Source: Chelydra serpentina (Eukaryota; Chordata; Testudines; Chelydridae). From it: a DNA stretch of 64,000 bases. This document shows positions 54,374 through 64,000 of the stretch, one piece after another. Numbering within the stretch: position 1 is the stretch's first letter; each line of letters starts with the position of its first letter. The position numbers and the translations under genes were made by a program. The notes beneath the pieces are model-generated. The model ran no database searches. It saw nothing but the letters and a program-made list of their open reading frames with translations, and was not told where the DNA came from. The stretch is from NCBI GenBank assembly GCA_037349315.1, contig JBAIAC010000010.1, positions 34,946,001-35,010,000 of the forward strand. Direction: 5' to 3'.

Positions 54374-55449
54374 CCTGGTGGAAAACCCAGAAAAAAAATG
54401 TAAGGACTTCTAAGATGGGGAAACACAAGTGGGAGTTATTGATGCCAGTTTCCCTTGGCCTCTTGGGTCATCTTGAAAGGTGACTGGTTGCTCTTCCACT
54501 CAGCAAAAATGCAAATAGTCCAGTCACCCAGCAAGACATCCAGGGCCTGATTTTCCTCTTGCTTACATAGGTGTGAAATAGAAGTTAGCGTCATCGTAGT
54601 TATCAGAAATATGCAGTGTAAAGCAAACATTGTATAAAAGTGGAAAATCAGGCGCCAGATTCCAGACTATATGAGAGATACAGGTAAAGAGTAATTTCTT
54701 TCATTGTATTTTTCTCTTTGGATGTGAATTTCTGTGAAGTGTCGGATGTGTAATTTGGTTACTCAAGTTAAGTAATTGGTTGTGCATTGCCTGTGTGGTA
54801 AGACTGCTACTTTTGATACCTCCGTAGGCTACTTCTCTTTTGCATCTGCTCCCTGTATTTTGAGATCACCTCAGACACAAACATACAGCCAGTGTGAGGG
54901 TACTGGCTCCTTACTCAAGAGAACTTCCCTGTGTGTTGTACATAAGGAGTGTATAGGTACCTGTGGAATGCAGAAAATTTACTATATTTGGAATTTAGTA
55001 AATTGATACTGTCTCGCAAAATCTGGCATGAAAAATATAATACAAATTGGTTTAGATTACTATACTATTGTGTACCAAAAACGGATTTATAAATAAATAA
55101 ATAAATAAATAAGGGATGTTTTGATAGAAAAGAGTTGCAGGAGGGAGTAACTGGCAGTGTTGGCAATTCTCGTTATTTTATCATATGTCTTGCAATATTT
55201 GCCTAGGCTTCAGGATCCATGTGATTATGTTAAAATCACAATTTTCATTTTTTTTAAGTAAGTTTCTAGCCCTCATGGTTATGGAGAAAAATCGGAAAAT
55301 GTGACTTGCATGCATCCTAAGGGCTCAGCAATCTCAAGTAAAATAAAAAGAACCCAAAATGTATTATGTTTTTTTTTTAAATCTCATGATTTTTAAGTCA
55401 ATATCAAAACACGGAGGGGAGTGTAACTCATGGTTTTTAAATGCTTAAG
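54374..55449 (+). other. Intron sequence without a gene
   Basis: No domain or repeat recognised apart from an (AAAT)n run at 55089-55112. Short frames are not supported. Confidence 0.4.
55089..55112 (+). repeat. (AAAT)n microsatellite
   Basis: About six copies of AAAT without interruption, between ATTTAT and AAGGGATG. Confidence 0.9.
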
Positions 55450-57020
55450 GGTTAGCAATACTGTCGGTGGGATACTGAGGGACTGGTGTTAGAACCAGCC
55501 TTATTTTACATCTGTTAATGTAGGAGAGAGAGTGAATAGCATAGTAACGCCATTTGCAGATGGTACTCAATATAGTCTAGAGATCAGAAAATAACAAAAA
55601 TGATCATCTGTTTTGAAAAATACTAGCTTATTACACCCAAGGAAAAGTAATCTTAACTATACATACTGTATGGGAGGTAGAAATCTAGGAAGTATCATAA
55701 CCATCTGAAGGAAATGCAACAGTAGTAGTGGAGAAAATACCCAGCTTGGGCACTTGTTCCATCTTTAGGGTCTAGGAAGAAAAACTTTCCCCTAATCCTC
55801 AGGTACATGGGCCTCAGCTACGCTCCCCTTCTCCAGTTATATGGTCTAAGGGAGGCAGAGCAGGACCTCTCAGGGGAGCGGCAAGAACTTCCCAAACAAC
55901 AAGCTGCTAGAGTGGGCTAAGTGGGGTCCTTTGTCCCTCTTCATCCTAAAAATCTTGACACCTCCTAGATAACCATGTCGCCAACAAACTCCAACATTAT
56001 TTTCTGTCTGCTAACTGCTTGCTTGCCTCAACATCCTCCCACCCTTCTACCTCATAGTCCATCAACCACCATCATTGTTCTTTCTACCCTGCATGCTGCT
56101 CCTCCATTCTTCCCTCCCTCTTCTTTCCTTTCACCATTTCCTCTTATCTTCTGCCCCTCAGTATTCTCCTTATGCTCCTTCTTATTTATCTCCCCTCTCC
56201 ATAATTAAAACAAAGAAAAAAGGAATGGAACTAGAGACACCATCCCCCATCACTAGAGCTCAACATCACCCTTAACACTTTTCCTGTATGTAGCAGCCCT
56301 TTTTCTGACTCTTCATCTGTTTTTTTTTAATCTTTAGACCATAAGCTCTAGGGCAGGGACTTTGTCTTCCTATATGTTTGTGCAATATATTTAGACACCA
56401 AACCGGACTGGGGTCTCTGGGTGCTACCACAATATCCATAATAAGTAATAATGCTGAAAAAGATCTTGGCCTGATAGCAAATTAGATTTAAATTTGCAAT
56501 GCAATAGGGCTGGGAAAAAAATCAGTTCCATTTTAGGATGACATCATGGAGCAGAGAAGTACTGATTCTTTTCTATTTGGCTCTGATGCTACTACATATG
56601 GAATACTGTGTTTGGTTCTGGGTATCATATTACCAGAAAACTATTGACAAATAGAAAAATATCAAAGCTAATGGGGGTCTGACATAGAAGAAAAGATTAA
56701 GAATGGTGTATACGTAGCTTGATTAAGTGGTGACAAAGTAGGGGTCATGATAATTGTCTATAAATATTTGAAGGGTGTAGATACCAAAGAGAATTGAGTT
56801 AGAGTGGCACAGAGGTATAACTAGAAATCATGGGATGAAATTAAGAAAGGGACTATTTGGCAAAATTTTCTAACTGAAATTTTTGTAGACTGTGGAATAA
56901 GCTCCCAAGAACACTGATGTGTAAGCCCCATCATTTCAGAATTTAAAATGGCACTGTGCAAAACACTAGAATATGTACAGTAGGGAACAAATTCTGCATT
57001 AGTAGGGAGAAGAACTGGAT
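55450..57020 (+). mobile_element. Old CR1 relic interrupted by an older-type repeat
   Basis: 55480-55745 retains CR1 RT wording (TGGTGTTAGAACCAGCCTTA at motif B, then TTTGCAGATGGTACTCAATA for the FADDT box). 56450-57020 continues with AAAAAGATCTTGGCCTGATA, then ATGGAATACTGTGTTTGGTT (the LEYCVWFW block) and GACTGTGGAATAAGCTCCCA. The middle, about 55745-56455, is a C/T-rich body ending in the tail TAGGGCAGGGACTTTGTCTT, the same family as 1375-1500. Highly diverged, no frame. Confidence 0.65.
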
Positions 57021-57029
57021 GATCTAATG

Positions 57030-57161
57030 GAGTGGTTTTCAACCTGTGGTCTGCAGACCCCTGGCTATCCCACAGACTATGTCTAAGATTTCCAAAGAGG
57101 TCTGCACGTTAATTCAAAATTTGGGGGGTGTCCGCAAATGAAAAAAGCTTGAAAACCACTG
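57030..57161. mobile_element. hAT-like MITE, 132 bp, perfect 8-bp target duplication
   Basis: Ends GAGTGGTTTTCAA and TTGAAAACCACTG are inverted. Flanks are ATCTAATG at 57022-57029 and again at 57162-57169, an exact 8-bp duplication. It lies just after the old CR1 relic. Confidence 0.88.
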
Positions 57162-57169
57162 ATCTAATG

Positions 57170-57909
57170 TGTTTTCTGCCTCTAACTTCTGCGTTTCCAT
57201 GATTTTACTGACCCATGTGCTCAATGTAGTTTTCTTGGTTTTAGGAATAAAGCAGTAGAGCCTGGTTTTGCAACCTGTGGGGGAGGGAAAATGCATCACT
57301 GGTGCCCCGCACCACAGCCTGACTCTCCCAGAGCCCCTTCCCCCAGTTCCTACCTTACCCTCCCTGCTGGCGAGCCCAAAGCCCTCGAGGGATGGGTCTG
57401 TCCCGCTTCCCAGACCGGGATGGTTCCTGGCATCGAGAGGAGCCAATGCCGCATGAGCAGCTGGCAGATGAGGGCCTAGTTACTGGCACATGACATGATG
57501 CAGAGTGGGACCCAGGTGCCAGCCAGCCAGGCCAGACTATGGCACACTCTCCCCCAGCTACATTTTAAAAAGAAGGGGGCATGGCACCCCCTGTTTAAAA
57601 AGTGTGGGAGGGGGAATGGCCCTGTGGCCCCCTATCTCCAGTGCCTAAGAATACAGTAGAGTGCTGGCTCTAGGATTGACTGAGTCTTGGTGCAAGAATG
57701 GGAAGTAGGGTGTATGCAAAACAATTGAAAAGGCACCACGCATACGCCTAATGGCCTCCAGAAGAGCAGTCACCCTCCCCCAGGGGAGCCCTATTAGCGC
57801 CACCTATTCGCTAGTTTGGTTGTCATTTGGCAAGTGCCTTTTTTTTTTTTTCTTCTGCTGGGCAGAACTCAATTTTAGAATACACTGTGATTGGTCAGGT
57901 AAGCTAGAG
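57170..57909 (+). other. GC-richer intron segment, possible unclassified repeat
   Basis: 57250-57480 is GC-rich and has open frames on both strands without a domain, probably repeat-derived. A run of T at 57838-57851 precedes the second hAT. No gene. Confidence 0.4.
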
Positions 57910-58131
57910 CAGTGGGTCTCAAACTTTTTTACTGGCGATCCCTTTCACATCACAAGCTTCTGAGTGCGACCCCCCTAATAAATTAAACACAGTTTAATAT
58001 ATTTAACACCATTATAAATACTGGAGGCAAGCAAGGTTTGGGGTGGATGTGGTCAGCTCGCGACCCTCCCCCCCATGTAATGACCTTGTGATCCCCTGAG
58101 GGGTCCTGACCCCCCAGTGTGAGAACCCCTG
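57910..58131. mobile_element. hAT-like MITE, 222 bp, perfect 8-bp target duplication
   Basis: Ends CAGTGGGTCTCAAAC and GTGAGAACCCCTG are inverted. The 8-mer AGCTAGAG occurs at 57902-57909 and again at 58132-58139. The interior is partly C-rich (CCCCCC near 58068). Confidence 0.9.
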
Positions 58132-58139
58132 AGCTAGAG

Positions 58140-60761
58140 TCTGATGAAGTACTAATACTTAAGGGTCTTGAAATCCAGCCAACTGGTACATCTATGGGGG
58201 TTCTTCCATGGAAGGGCTTAAATATTCACAAAGGCTTTGTTCAGCTAAGGTTAATGTGGCAAAAGAGGGCATTCCCTCTTTTTCATCCTGTCTCTCTCAG
58301 GTGGGCTAGCTCCTAGTGTGCTAGCTCCAACTCCTCTGAACGCATCCATCCTACACCAAAAATAGCAATGTCATGGAATCTGAATACAACATGGTTGAAT
58401 TGTTTTCACTTTACAGCAAAGAGGAGATGTGTTAAGAATCATGCTAGAGCTAGATATGTCCTAGCCTTTAGGACAGTTCTGAAAAAATTATGTTTTATTG
58501 ACACTGTGAAATGGAGTCATGCTTTAAAAGTATTGGAGGAGCCAGTAATATCTCCATGGTATTATTTTGAAATTTAGATGGAAGCTTAAGTGTGCTGGGG
58601 AAATTGCTTATTCACCACATCAGTCTCTATCCTGCTACCAATCCCTGTGTTTGGAGCATGCAGCTGTGGTCATAACTCTGCTTGAACTCTCACTCTGCCA
58701 ACTCTTCGATGGGATCTGTACACACACAGTCACATACACCAATTAAAAATATACCATCTACTCCTTCAAGTGGAAACTCCTTGTGTTCATGTTGTAATAA
58801 ACGTTTAGCACAACATCTGAGAGCATTCAAAATATTCTGGGGGATGGCTCATGTCTTTGAGAATATTATTTCCTAACAGCTCACCTCACTGTAAGGAGAA
58901 CTTGATGAGACCTTCTTTAGAATACAAATACCTTACAAAAAAGAGAGAGAAGCATTCAATATTGTAACGGGGGCTATATAAGTTCCTTAACTAGTTACCT
59001 AAATAATATTAATAATAATCCTGATGAATCATTGTTGAGCAACAACTCCCACCCTCCAGGCTAAGCACACTGCCTGCAGAGTTCTCTCCGCTCATTGAAT
59101 GAAAGATGAGGAATAGGCTGAAACCTGCATGGCTGTGTTAACTACCAGTATGCCATTTACAACCCCCTTAAACTGTACTGTAATACAGATGTGATTTCTT
59201 CAGAGCCTGTATATTTATCAGATGAGACTTAAAGGTTTATTACTGTGTGTGTACGTTAAAAAAATTCAGTAGCACTTTGGTAGTAGGAATAGATATGCTA
59301 GTAAAATGTAAGAATGGACTGCAGCTATTTGCTTTGATACTTTATTAATGTATGGTTAATGCAGTAAAAGCCATATTGCATATTATATATTGTATCTCAT
59401 AAATGAGCTGGAGATGAGTTTAGAGAAGCTTAAATTTCATGGTTACCAAGTATCCCCCTCCTGAATGAGTTAAGACTAGTCATCATGTGAAAGTGCATTA
59501 TACTTCTGCAGGGGCAGGAATGCAGGTCACTTGAGATTTCAGAGGAGACCACAAATTCTGCTCTACTTGCTGAAGATTGCTATAATGATGGTCCTTTGAA
59601 AAAGACGTGATGAGGGCCTAATGGAAATAGCACCGGGAGAATAAAAGCAGCATCAAATTTAAGATGTGCATTCATTTGTTTGGGGAAAAAAAAGTTAAAA
59701 TCTTTTTTTTAAAAGAGAAGGAAAGAGAAAAAGTTATAGGTGCCGAAAACATTTGAAGTGAGTGTGAGATGGAAGCAATAGAGGTTGAATGAGATTTCTC
59801 ATAAATTTTAAACTGGTTTATAATTTAGCACAATCTGCTGTGGGTGAAAACGTCACTTCCAAATGCCTATAGTTGATTCTCCCATTAAAATATCTTAGTC
59901 CCTTTCACCCTGGTTACATGCTGGCACAGGTGTGCACAATGTTTCTGTTCTGAGTTGTAGTATGTACACTTACTTCAGCATGCAAAAATCCAGGAGAATC
60001 TGCTTTCTCCTTTAATAAATTAGGCAATTGACACCTTCACTATTTCAGTAGCACTGACAAATGCCTTGTATCAGTTCACTTACTATGAGGGAGCCGCTTT
60101 CAGTATAGTGGAGAAAAATAGTTTTGTCATAATTATTCAATTCTAAATCTACTTTCAGAAAATGCTTCTAAATTTGGAGAAACCTACCAAAGATTTGTTG
60201 TTCTGCTATTTGAATTATATCAAACTTTCTAGGTACTGGTACATCCAAGTTTGAGCACACTTGTAGCATTGCTAAAATGTTAGTTATATTCCATTTATTT
60301 CAGTTAAATGATAATGAATAATGGCAGCAAAGTGCTGTTAAGAACCATCAGTGAAAAGGTTGATTGTTTCAAATCAACCAAAAATGAGCCATTATATTAA
60401 AAAGAATCAGTTTCAGCATAATAATCAGAGGTGAAATTCACTGCATCATCTCCATTGTGTAGTTTGTAATGCAGGCAAGCTCAGAATGAGTACTCATTAA
60501 CAGCCTTTTTTCTTACCACAAGAAGTTGTCTTTAGTGGGTGCATATAGCAAAGGAGTTTTAATTAAATCTTCTCCTAAATACCTTTTAATCAATACTGCT
60601 AGGAATATTATCCAACATCACTTGTATTTTCTCTTGGGAAAACAAAAATTAATATGTATTTCAGTACACTGTTGTGTTTACAGTATATGACAAGTGCTCA
60701 TTTTGAAAACTATCCTTACCAAAATATTGCATGCTAATGTTAAAATAATTTCTTCTTTTAG
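58140..60761 (+). other. Intron sequence without a gene
   Basis: AT-rich, short unsupported frames only. No repeat recognised. The last bases form the acceptor of the 66-nt AHI1 exon. Confidence 0.4.
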
Positions 60762-60827
60762 AGTGATGACCTTCTGATTACATCATGTATGAGAAGAGCA
60801 AATAATTCTACACCAGTGCAAGAGATA
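60762..60827 (+). CDS. AHI1: AHI1 (jouberin) internal exon immediately before the SH3 exon
   Basis: A 66-nt exon of exactly 22 codons, phase 0 at both ends, with a TTCTTCTTTTAG acceptor and a GTACGT donor. It encodes SDDLLITSCMRRANNSTPVQEI, here quoted as its start SDDLLITS and end TPVQEI. Splicing to the exon at 62740 gives a continuous frame straight into the SH3 domain. The donor is weaker than a consensus GTAAGT but acceptable. Skipping this exon would leave the frame unchanged because its length is a multiple of three, so alternative splicing is possible but not shown. Confidence 0.78.
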
Positions 60828-62739
60828 GTACGTATTATGCAATTGTTTATTGTTTCAATACCTGCTACACTGTATTTATAATTTTGCAAATGTTAATCTA
60901 CACCACCACTGTCACCACCATCACTCCTTCTCCTTTGACCGTTTTGTAAATCTGGCCCTTTAAAAATGCCTGGAAACCAAACATTTTGGCCGAGGGACAT
61001 GGTTTGTTTTGTTTGTTTGTTTTACCCAGAACAGATTTTTTTCATTTCCTGAAAAATGTTGGGGTCTGGTTCAACCCAAATCATATATTTTTTTTTTCTG
61101 CCAGTGAACCAAAAAATCAGTTATTTACCCATCTTTAGTTCAGATATCTCTAATGGGATAATGAAAATAATGGTAACTTTTATTTTTAATCAGTGATTCC
61201 CTAATTTCTTTAAACCAATCACAATACAAGATACAGTGGTACCTAAATTTTGATTTGCCTTGCTTTTCTTTTATGTGTATTGCAAGTTTGTCATGTCATT
61301 AGATTTTTGTAATTTTTTTCAGATACTTAACAACCACTGAACATATTACTATAAGACATTGCAAAAATACACAGCACTTTCTGGTCTGCCTTTCATTTTG
61401 TGTATTCTGTTGAATATTACCTCAAGTTATGTTCCTTTTACCTTAAGTGGCCTATTGGTTTTCACAGTATTATCTCCAAGGACTCCTTGCATTTCTCAGA
61501 GCACCCCTTGCTGAATGTGATTGTGTATGCTGCATCCATCTAAATTTTACACTGGCAGTGTCGGTTTTGATCATATTATTGCCTTTCCTGATGTGGAGAG
61601 GAGAGGTATAATTGAGAGGGAGGTATTCAGTTACTCAGTTTCTTTGGTCCTTTAGATATGTTAGTGTCAGCTAAGTGAAAGTTTGGATAGATTCCTGTCT
61701 AATAGTAGCTAAGCTGATCTTCATGCTTTGAGGCTGGCCAAATCACAAAGTACCACGCTAAACTTACGATTATAGAAGCATTCCCTTTTCAATTTCTTTA
61801 ATATCCCTGGTTGCTGTTTGTGATATACAGGTATGCTTTGGTGGCAAAAATAGTTTGTGTAAAATATAATATAATTATGTCTTGGAAAGGGTGGCGATTC
61901 CTATCTGTTCAGACCTTCTCTATTGTTTTTACTCTTTTCTACTCTCCGCTGGTCAAAATGGGAAAGAAATCACTCCCTGATCATATAGTTGTGGAAGCTA
62001 AATAAAAAATGATCCATCGTATTTTTATTTTCAGGACAGTTGGAAAGGCTGTGATTGGTGGTTGTGTAGTCTATGTATTATGGAAGGTGGGAGAAGCCTA
62101 TTAAAAAATTTTCTAGTGGAAGTATTGATGCAGCAGTGCAGTATGTTTCAAAGGCAAATGGCTTTATTTGTAGATAGTATGTGAACCCAGGGTACAAATG
62201 TTTATAACAGACATTTGTTTCAAAACAAAACATTACAAATAAATGAAAGGATCAAAATAAAGCTTTATAATGAAATTGTTCCATTGGAGTTTTCCACCTA
62301 GTAAAACAGTCACATTGTTGAAGTATTTATTCAAACATATATGTTTAGTGTGCACACACACCCAATTGGATCTGAAAGTGGTGTAACAATTCTGAGAAAG
62401 TGAATGTACTAAGGGTTTGGGGGGTTTTTTTGTTTTTTGTTTTGTTTTGTTTTTGCTTAACAAGTCAATTGCTTATAAAACTAGCAGCTGCTGTTTTGAA
62501 GCTAATCTTAGTGTAATGAATGTTCTTAACCATTTCTACAATCCCACAGTCCTTTATCTTGCTTCTCCTGCTGCGTTCCCACCACCCCTGATCCCATTAG
62601 CAAAATTTGAGACAGCCTCAGCTTTTACCAAAGTGCAGCTTTGGTTTCAGCTGCTTTTCTGCAAGAGGAAGTGAATGTTGGGCTTTTTTCTCTGTGGCAC
62701 AGTTGTGATAAAGATGTGGTGGTCTTATCTCTCTTTTAG
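60828..62739 (+). other. AHI1 intron before the SH3 exon
   Basis: 1.9 kb, no gene. Simple TTTG-type runs at 61003-61022 and a G/T run at 62418-62456. Confidence 0.45.
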
Positions 62740-62902
62740 GTAGTGGCTCTTTATGACTACACAGCGCATCGATCAGATGAGCTAACCATCCATCGCAGTG
62801 ACATTATCCAAGTGTTATACAAAGATAATGATAACTGGTGGTTTGGCAGCCTAGCAAATGGACAGCAAGGCTATTTTCCAGCTAATTATGTGGCTGGTGA
62901 AA
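62740..62902 (+). CDS. AHI1: AHI1 (jouberin) SH3-domain exon
   Basis: A 163-nt exon with acceptor CTCTTTTAG and donor GTAAGT, entering in phase 0 and leaving in phase 1. Its 54 codons form almost an entire SH3 domain: [15 protein letters not shown] is the ALYDY strand and RT loop, DNWWFGS holds the WW pair before the distal part, and GYFPANYV is the 3-10 helix and last strand with the ligand-binding Pro and Tyr. SH3 domains bind proline-rich peptides. ALYDY, WW and the FPANYV motif are all intact. The combination [12 protein letters not shown] and the position after a Ser/Pro linker match AHI1 from family knowledge. The remaining C-terminal tail exons must lie beyond the window. Confidence 0.9.
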
Positions 62903-64000
62903 GTAAGTTTACTGCTCTCTTCCTGGTATACCGGTATGGGTTTAACTGATGGTCCAAGATTTTACCATGCTATTCTGCTTTATTACTCTGAATACATATG
63001 TTTATACAATACACATGACATATCAACAACTTACTGTGATGCAGAAATTATGTATAAAATAGCATGTTAACATATAGTACTTTGTACTTTTCAAAAGGAT
63101 CAACACTGCAGTCTCACGTTCCAGTTCACACAGTATCTTTGCAGTTACCAACCACCTCCTTCCTCACTCATCGCCCCCTCCTTTCCCCCCCGCACACAAC
63201 CACCTGGCTCATATAGTATCTTGGCAGCTCTTTGGGGTTCCCACAGCATCTAGATAGTTCACAGGCATCTGAGACTTCCACTTGGTAATAGCTCCTGGAC
63301 TCAGCCATCTCAGGCTCCTAAACATTAATTTACCTGTTGAAGTTATACAACTTTTCCCCACTCTGGTGGAGATGTTTCATTCCCCAATAATTCAGTTCCA
63401 TTCTAAGGATTTAAAAGAGGAGTGCCAGTTAAAACAGCAGTCCCAGGTACAAACTCTGAATTTGCCATTTGGTCCTAGCCATTAAAAACAACTTCTATAG
63501 AACACTGATGCAGCCTAGGGAGCCCCTCTGGCATAGTGATGCACACACTGCTGCTAGGGGTTCTCTATCAGTTCAGAACTTTCCAATTATGGGATATTTG
63601 TCTGGTATGTGCTGGAAGCATGGATTCAAGGGTAGAAATCCACTGGGATTATCTCTTCAGAGAATAAGAATTACAGTTATCTAATTTTATTTTCTAAATA
63701 AGTGATGATATTGGTGTTTAGAACATAGACATTCCCTAACCAGAGCAGCCCAAAGGTTGATATCTGGGATCTAGTCTTCAGCAGTGGCCTTTACTGCTTG
63801 GGAAAGGTGAAAAATAAATCTCAGAACAAACCTCATGAGCTGTGCAAAATAACTTCAGGAGATCTGTCCTTACCTCATCTGGTGACCCTCTTATACTATT
63901 CGGTTGTATTATACATTACTAGCAGTGAGCATGGTACTTTTTGATAGCCTTTGAAATATAGTTGCTATAACCACACATGCTACTCTTTACTCATATAAAT
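62903..64000 (+). other. AHI1 intron after the SH3 exon, continuing beyond the window
   Basis: Opens with a strong GTAAGT donor. No further exon recognised before the end of the window. A C-rich tract lies near 63164-63196. Confidence 0.45.

Noticed and set aside
55975..56275. Pro/Ser-rich frame 55975-56208 as a gene
   Set aside because: C/T-rich repeat body seen elsewhere near 12770-13050, ending in a known old repeat tail; no domain.
62743..62949. 68-codon frame starting at 62743 as an independent small SH3 protein
   Set aside because: The first codon is GTG, a splice acceptor lies just upstream, and the frame runs past a strong GTAAGT donor; it is an internal exon.

Overview
This window is vertebrate nuclear DNA and contains no prokaryotic or organellar genes. 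Small exons lie in long AT-rich introns filled with CR1-type LINEs, a Penelope-like element, hAT-type MITEs, MIR SINEs, a Ty3/Gypsy chromovirus relic and several DIRS-like tyrosine-recombinase retrotransposons. This mix points to a non-avian sauropsid, most likely a turtle. That placement is an inference from repeat content; I could not run a search.

The only host gene I can support is on the + strand. Four exons (4907-5024, 41878-41936, 60762-60827, 62740-62902) join in a consistent reading phase with GT/AG borders. The last encodes a nearly complete SH3 domain that I recognise as that of AHI1 (jouberin, a cilium transition-zone protein). The other three encode the Ser/Pro-rich linker before it. 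The introns between them are about 36.9, 18.8 and 1.9 kb.

Layout: 1-1281, 3' part of a Penelope-like element with a GIY-YIG domain and a hammerhead-like motif. 5985-6220, MIR. 7501-7788, GC-rich hAT MITE. 8269-9415, antisense CR1 with an open RT fragment. 10785-11687, sense CR1, followed by a nest of two hATs in a MIR (11684-12330). 18136-20280, DIRS copy D, abutting a LINE tail (20281-21000). 26717-28848, DIRS copy A, internally deleted. 31770-32095, repeat fragment. 32100-40925, a CR1-like LINE split by DIRS copy B (32426-37130) and by an LTR-like element (37135-37795). 43835-47460, a broken Ty3/Gypsy chromovirus carrying an LTR-like insertion and an internal inversion. 47675-54373, DIRS copy C, interrupted by another LTR-like element. 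55450-58131, old CR1 relics and two hAT MITEs with perfect 8-bp duplications.

The most informative part is the set of four DIRS-like copies, all in the orientation of the host gene. Copies A and B show inverted terminal repeats plus an internal region complementary to both outer ends. Copy C keeps that internal region although its left end is gone. Each copy is defective differently: A lacks RT and RNase H, B lacks RNase H but has an intact tyrosine recombinase, C has the full domain set with frameshifts and lost catalytic residues, and D ends within RT. No copy here looks autonomous.
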